From Candidatus Limnocylindrus primus (GTDB lineage: Bacteria; Chloroflexota; Limnocylindria; Limnocylindrales; Limnocylindraceae), in NCBI GenBank assembly GCA_003670475.1, contig QWRJ01000007.1:1-35156 (forward strand): a DNA stretch of 35,156 nt, written 5' to 3'. Within the stretch, counting starts at the first letter, position 1; each line of letters opens with the position of its first letter. The notes beneath the pieces were generated by a model. It was given only the letters and a program-made list of their open reading frames with translations. It ran no database searches and had not been told where the DNA came from. This document shows positions 31,253 through 35,156 of the stretch, in pieces. Position numbers and translations under genes: made by a program.

Positions 31253-32076
31253 CTGCTCACCGTAAAAAGGCCGCGAAGTAGCGCCACACCGTGCTCGTCG
31301 CGCACGTCAACCCGTAGATCAGAGTTCTCTGGCTGCTGGCTGATCTGGACAAGCGCGCGAGTCCCTTCCGTGACGGCGAGATATTCAAGGCGGATGCGGC
31401 GGCGCGTTGCGGCGAGCTGCTCTGGCGCTACGGAGTTCAGCGCCTCCTCAATCACCTCGAGCCAGGCGGCATGGTTCACATGGCCGAGCGGATCAATGTC
31501 TGAGGTGCGGAGTGGGATCTCAACGGTGCGTGTGCTTGTGCCTTCAGGTGGAGCAGCCGGAATCTTGATCGGAAGGAAGGTTGCGCCAACGCGTTGAACA
31601 AACGCCTCAAACTCTGCTGGGAATCGGCTCGGTCTGCCCTCCGTGTCGGTCATCACCCAATCAATTGCCGCGTCGGCGATCACGCGTCCGCCCGCAGTAA
31701 AGAGGCGGGTGTGTCGTCGCGCCATGACGTGGCGGAATCCGGCGAGCGAGGTGGTTGCAGTGATCACCTCATTGGAGTGCGGGGGTTGATCAATGAGTAA
31801 GTCAATGCCGCGCACCACCCAGCCGACGCCGCGTGCTTCGTACCATGCACGTCCATATTCGAGCCCTTCGCTATGAAGCCAGGCCACATCTTGCGCGTGG
31901 CGCAGCAGCGCCGCAGCACGCATACGCCCGTCACGCCCGCACTCGTCGAAGCGCACGCCGCGCCCCTCTTCGCGGTAGCGCGCCTCAGCGGGGAGGGCGA
32001 CCTCATCTGGGGCGTCGCCTGGGGTGAGCCGTGCGGCAAGTGCCTCTTCTGCGCTCACTTCGCTCACCGCGGTCAC
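31249..32076 (-). CDS. Acyl-ACP thioesterase-like double hotdog protein
   Basis: A 275-residue protein with two hotdog domains in tandem, as in FatA/B-type acyl-ACP thioesterases. The N-terminal half has the RMRAAALLRHAQDVAWLHSE segment and the C-terminal half DIDPLGHVNHAAWLEVIEEAL with the Asn/His-type catalytic region. It would release fatty acids from ACP. The GTG start (32074-32076) overlaps the upstream stop (GTGA). Confidence 0.78.
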   Translation of the reverse strand: MTAVSEVSAEEALAARLTPGDAPDEVALPAEARYREEGRGVRFDECGRDGRMRAAALLRHAQDVAWLHSEGLEYGRAWYEARGVGWVVRGIDLLIDQPPHSNEVITATTSLAGFRHVMARRHTRLFTAGGRVIADAAIDWVMTDTEGRPSRFPAEFEAFVQRVGATFLPIKIPAAPPEGTSTRTVEIPLRTSDIDPLGHVNHAAWLEVIEEALNSVAPEQLAATRRRIRLEYLAVTEGTRALVQISQQPENSDLRVDVRDEHGVALLRGLFTVSR

Positions 32077-33110
32077 CCTGCGGCTAGCCGTGCCAGCGTG
32101 TCGAGAGTGATCATTCGCGTCTGTTCGCGTGGGCCGCGCAGAACGCTGAGTCGCGCAGCAACCGTGGCGGCGGTATCAAAGGCAACGATCCCGATCGCAA
32201 TCCGAACTCCAACCCCCGCCGCTCGAATCCGCGCATCCTCGAGCTCGGCAAGGAGGCTGTCGTCGATGCCGCGCGCCCCCCACTTGCAGTCCCAGAGCTC
32301 TGGCACTGGGCCAGTCTCTACGGTCACATCAAATGGATGCGGATCGGCTGAGGCGCCGTCAACAGCGAAGCGGCGTTCACGGCGCACCATTCGTTCAGGT
32401 TCGCGCGAGAGTGCGGCGCGGCGCTTGAGTAGCTCAGCGGTGGTCGCCTCAACGATTGCGCCGCGATACTGCGCGTTCGACTGCGCCGCCTTCCCGCCAA
32501 TCGCAAGTGCCCCTACGACGAGCGCGTCGCTCGGCGCACGGTGCGTTGGGAGAAGTCCAAAGTAGGCGGCGGCGGTTGCGGCGTCTGGCTCCGGATCACC
32601 CATCAACGCGCGCGCAAAGAGTCGATCGGGTGGCGCCGCGGCGGCAATCGCCTGCGCGAGCGGCTTCAAGATTGGATCGGCCTGAATACCTGAATAGACA
32701 ACGGCGCGGCCGTCGCGTGGTGCGTCGGTGAATGAGATGCCACCTGGGAGTCGCGCCGCGCTCCCGCTCCCCGCCGCGCCACCAGCTGCCTGCGCCTCTG
32801 TTGGGAGCGCCTTCGGATTAAGTGCCGCCACAAGTAGCGTGGTGAGGAGGCGTGGATAGATCCCGATCCAGTCGATTGCGCGATGCGGATCGTTTGCGCT
32901 GATGACACGCTCGGCAGCCGCGGTGAGCGCATCAAGCGCTCCCGTTACTGGTGCTGGTAGCTCGCGTGCGCCGATTGCTGCAACGGTGCGCTCAATCTCT
33001 GTTGCACCTGACGCGCTGATGACCTGTGTGTAGTCGAGCGCTTCCATAACCGTTTCACCGAGTGCTGTCAGACGTGTGAACGTTTCAACCTGCGAGTTGA
33101 GCGCGCTCAT
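32073..33110 (-). CDS. Uncharacterised protein with PD-(D/E)XK-like C-terminus
   Basis: A 345-residue protein of unknown family. The first two thirds are Ala-rich and helical with no motif. Near the C-terminus PFDVTVETG (Asp261) followed by ELWDCKWGARG (Asp274, Lys276) and the helix DSLLAELEDARIRA resemble the D...(D/E)xK core of restriction-nuclease-fold enzymes. It lies between holB and a thioesterase gene with 4-bp overlaps on both sides (ATGA and GTGA), so it is translated with them. Nuclease function is an inference. Confidence 0.6.
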   Translation of the reverse strand: MSALNSQVETFTRLTALGETVMEALDYTQVISASGATEIERTVAAIGARELPAPVTGALDALTAAAERVISANDPHRAIDWIGIYPRLLTTLLVAALNPKALPTEAQAAGGAAGSGSAARLPGGISFTDAPRDGRAVVYSGIQADPILKPLAQAIAAAAPPDRLFARALMGDPEPDAATAAAYFGLLPTHRAPSDALVVGALAIGGKAAQSNAQYRGAIVEATTAELLKRRAALSREPERMVRRERRFAVDGASADPHPFDVTVETGPVPELWDCKWGARGIDDSLLAELEDARIRAAGVGVRIAIGIVAFDTAATVAARLSVLRGPREQTRMITLDTLARLAAG

Positions 33111-34330
33111 GCGCGAGGCCAGCGCAGCGCAATCGCATCAAGAAGCAGTTCTGGATTCCCGTTGCGGCGCACCGCGGTGAGCGCGCGGTCAATGCTGATC
33201 AGCGCATCACGCCAAACCGTTGCCTCACAACGTGCCGCAACTGGGGTGAGCTCGTGCAGATCTTCTGGAAATCCGATTGATTCCGTAGCACCAGCGGCAA
33301 CAAGTGCGAGGTCGCGCGCAACACCGCGCCAGAGACGCAGCAGCGCGGCGGCGGCGGCACGTCGTTCGGCGGGTGTTGGCTTTGCGCCACTTCGCTTCGC
33401 CGCAGTCTTCTTCTTCGGCTCTGCTTCAGCAGCATCATCTGGCTCACTGTCTTGCGTATCAGCTTCTCCGTCTACAGATGCTGCATCGCCCTCTTGTGTG
33501 TCTACTCCTGCAGCGAGGATGGCGCTCGCGTCACCGATCAGCGCAGGGATCTGTCGCAGTCGTGCATGTGGCGCCACACCAACGAAGTCAAGGAGCTGAC
33601 GGCGAAGTTGCGCGTGTGCGCGTGCAGCGTCTCCAGTGACGCCAGCCTCAAGGAGTGGTCCGGGCCGACCGCCCGCCATTCGGGGCAGGCGCAGAGCTGG
33701 GGCGGCGTCAAGACCGAGCTGCGTGGCGAGGAGCTCGCTCGCCGCTGTACTCTCCGGAAGGCCGAGACGCACTGAGGCGCAGCGGCTACGGATGGTTGGC
33801 ATGAGTGAAGAGTCCTCTGCCGCCGAGAGGATGATGTGCGTGCGTGGTGGTGGCTCTTCCAGCGTCTTTAGGAGTGCGTTCTGCGCCGCCTCACTCATGC
33901 GATCGGCGCGCTCGATGAGGGCGATGCGACGGCCGCCCTCAACTGGGAGGAGGGCGAGGCTCTGCTCGAGTTCGCGAATTGGCGTGATCCCAATCTCGTC
34001 TGCTGCGCCGCTCGGCGTGATCAGTGCTAGGTCGGCGTGACTCCCTGACGCAACGAGCCTGCAGGAGCGACAGGCGCCACATGCGCCGCCCTCAACTGGT
34101 GCGGTGCAGAGGAGTGTGGCAACAGCGTCGCGCGCGAGCGTCCCAGCGCCAGCACCACGAGGTCCAACGATGAGTAGCGCGTGGGGTGGCGAGTCGGCGA
34201 GGAGTGTTGCAAGGCGCGCGCTCGCCTCATCGTGACCACGCGTCTTAAAGCTCGCCGGCGGGCGAGCGCTAACGATAGGGCGCGAGGTGGCGGCGGAACG
34301 CTTGGCCGGCGTGCTGACCGCCTTCGCCAT
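33107..34330 (-). CDS. holB: DNA polymerase III delta-prime subunit
   Basis: A 407-residue clamp-loader AAA+ subunit. It shows a degenerate P-loop (IVGPRGAGAGTLA), a zinc module (CGACRSCRLVASGSHADL), the conserved LIERADRMSEAAQNALLKTLEEPP block and the SRC motif in PTIRSRCASV. Delta-prime lacks ATP hydrolysis, which fits the altered P-loop. An acidic/Lys-rich linker (about residues 280-320) separates the AAA+ part from the C-terminal domain, longer than usual. It ends in a 4-bp overlap with the next gene. Confidence 0.9.
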   Translation of the reverse strand: MAKAVSTPAKRSAATSRPIVSARPPASFKTRGHDEASARLATLLADSPPHALLIVGPRGAGAGTLARDAVATLLCTAPVEGGACGACRSCRLVASGSHADLALITPSGAADEIGITPIRELEQSLALLPVEGGRRIALIERADRMSEAAQNALLKTLEEPPPRTHIILSAAEDSSLMPTIRSRCASVRLGLPESTAASELLATQLGLDAAPALRLPRMAGGRPGPLLEAGVTGDAARAHAQLRRQLLDFVGVAPHARLRQIPALIGDASAILAAGVDTQEGDAASVDGEADTQDSEPDDAAEAEPKKKTAAKRSGAKPTPAERRAAAAALLRLWRGVARDLALVAAGATESIGFPEDLHELTPVAARCEATVWRDALISIDRALTAVRRNGNPELLLDAIALRWPRA

Positions 34331-34342
34331 CTTGGTCGCCTC

Positions 34343-35156
34343 TTACCTCTTGCTCTTTGGTCGGGCGGCAGCCTTCTTCACCAGTGCCACCTTGGCGGCT
34401 GGCTTCTTTGCGGCAGGCTTTGCCGCAGCTGGCTTCTTTGCGGCTGGCTTTGCCGCAGCAGGCTTTGCCGCCGCGCGACCGCGTCCGCGGCCACTCACCG
34501 GTGCGTCCTTACCGCTGAGGGCTGGTGCGCTCTCTGCGGATCGGCCGGTCGCCTCGAGCTGTGAGCGGAGGAGTGCCGCAACATCGGACGGGACGGACTC
34601 TGTGTCCATGCCGCCAGACATGTTGGAGCGACTCGAACCGTCACGCTGCGAGCGCGCAACTTCGTCTGCAATGCGCGATGGCCCCGAGCCGAGCGCACGA
34701 CGTGATGCACCAGACGGCTGTACGCGTCCAGCACCACGTCGCTCTGCGAGCAGGTACTCCGGAACGCCGCGAGGTGCGTCGTTATCAAGATCAGAGAGCG
34801 ACATCGTCTCGATCGGTCCGTCATACGACGAACCGCGAACCGGTGCCTCACCGCGCACGCCGTCACCGGCTGGTGCTTCGGCAAACCCTTCGCCACGTCC
34901 GCGTCGACCGCGTCCGCCACGACGGCGTCGACGGCGTGGCGCATCGCCAAACTCACCGGTCGCCGCATGGTCATGCTCTTGTCCTGGCGCTGGTCGTGCG
35001 AGATCGCTCGGCTCTAGATCATCGAGTGACATCGTCTCAATGGAGTCAGCGTCAATCACGCTGTTTCCAACGCGCACCACCGCTGCTCCGCGGCCTCGTG
35101 CTGCGACTGGTCGCCCCACAGCACTGCGTCGTGGGCGCCCACGCTCTTCTCGTGGC
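34343..35156 (-). CDS. Partial protein with Arg-rich block and Lys/Ala repeat tail
   Basis: Open to the right edge, so only the C-terminal 270 residues are visible. It contains two copies of the motif IETMSLxDL (DSIETMSLDDL, GPIETMSLSDL), an Arg/Gly run (RRRRRRGGRGRRGRGEG), and a C-terminal Lys-Pro-Ala repeat tail. Such tails occur on DNA- or RNA-binding proteins such as topoisomerase I or histone-like proteins, and topA commonly lies near holB in Actinobacteria; the visible part does not identify it. It ends 12 bp before holB, so one operon is likely. Confidence 0.6.
   Translation of the reverse strand, partial: PREERGRPRRSAVGRPVAARGRGAAVVRVGNSVIDADSIETMSLDDLEPSDLARPAPGQEHDHAATGEFGDAPRRRRRRGGRGRRGRGEGFAEAPAGDGVRGEAPVRGSSYDGPIETMSLSDLDNDAPRGVPEYLLAERRGAGRVQPSGASRRALGSGPSRIADEVARSQRDGSSRSNMSGGMDTESVPSDVAALLRSQLEATGRSAESAPALSGKDAPVSGRGRGRAAAKPAAAKPAAKKPAAAKPAAKKPAAKVALVKKAAARPKSKR
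34394..34474 (-). repeat. Degenerate Lys-Pro-Ala-Ala coding repeat
   Basis: The C-terminal tail of the partial gene encodes several tandem units of the form (A)KPAA / KKPAA in 27 codons. The DNA is a nearly repeated alternation of GCGGCTGGCTTCTTT and GGCAGGCTTTGCC-like blocks. Confidence 0.75.

Noticed and set aside
1-35156. CRISPR arrays, insertion sequences, prophage or toxin-antitoxin modules
   Set aside because: No regularly spaced direct repeats, transposase, integrase or phage structural genes are visible; genes are housekeeping-like with short gaps.

Overview
The window is a compact, GC-rich (roughly 60%) bacterial chromosome segment with about 40 protein genes, three tRNAs and several regulatory or RNA elements. 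I see no insertion sequence, phage, CRISPR array or plasmid backbone. The gene content (Fhs/FolD/FchA one-carbon enzymes, DUF4349, Mca/MshB-like deacetylase, VKOR-DsbA pair, Gram-positive-type GAAC-N4-GTTC SOS boxes, many leaderless promoters) suggests a free-living terrabacterial lineage. My best guess is a streamlined Chloroflexota (Limnocylindria-like), with Actinobacteriota as the alternative; I cannot confirm this without a search.

Layout. 1-5.7 kb: small membrane proteins, tRNA-Glu, a PHP phosphoesterase, argS, a strongly structured intergenic stretch (4394-4622) and a degenerate metallo-beta-lactamase-fold protein. 5.7-12.4 kb, mostly minus strand: glutamate formimidoyltransferase with a GNAT acetyltransferase, a DUF4349 membrane protein, the one-carbon operon fchA-folD-fhs, and a PsiE-like protein. 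12.4-16.8 kb: an SOS block in which two LexA-type boxes lie between a small minus-strand gene and rplI-dinB, followed by autoregulated lexA and then dnaB. 16.8-19 kb: an MFS transporter and a nucleoside hydrolase. 19.2-23.6 kb: a DsbA-VKOR oxidative folding operon diverging from a Fur/Zur regulator and znuA-znuC-znuB. 23.6-28.5 kb: thiol-related deacetylase, enoyl-ACP-reductase-like SDR, a flavin-binding protein, tRNA-Asp, threonine aldolase and a HisA-like barrel. 28.5-30.6 kb: two cyclophilins, a candidate orphan small RNA with its own promoter and terminator (29763-29922), tRNA-Arg and a membrane protein. 30.6-35.2 kb, minus strand: an overlapping operon of a basic-tailed partial protein, holB, a PD-(D/E)XK-like protein, an acyl-ACP thioesterase and a secreted HNH nuclease.

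How the parts work together. FolD lacks the lysine needed for cyclohydrolase activity, and the gene directly upstream is an FchA-type cyclohydrolase/cyclodeaminase, so the three-gene operon looks like a split methylene/methenyl/formyl-THF pathway, with FtcD feeding formimino groups in. The SOS block couples translesion polymerase DinB to the L9 gene. dinB has no ATG/GTG/TTG start and lies in the same frame directly after the rplI stop. The Zur-like box, regulator and Znu transporter form a zinc-homeostasis unit. Across the window most genes carry a TANNNT-like -10 hexamer ending 6-7 nt before the start codon, implying that leaderless transcription is the default and Shine-Dalgarno leaders are the exception.
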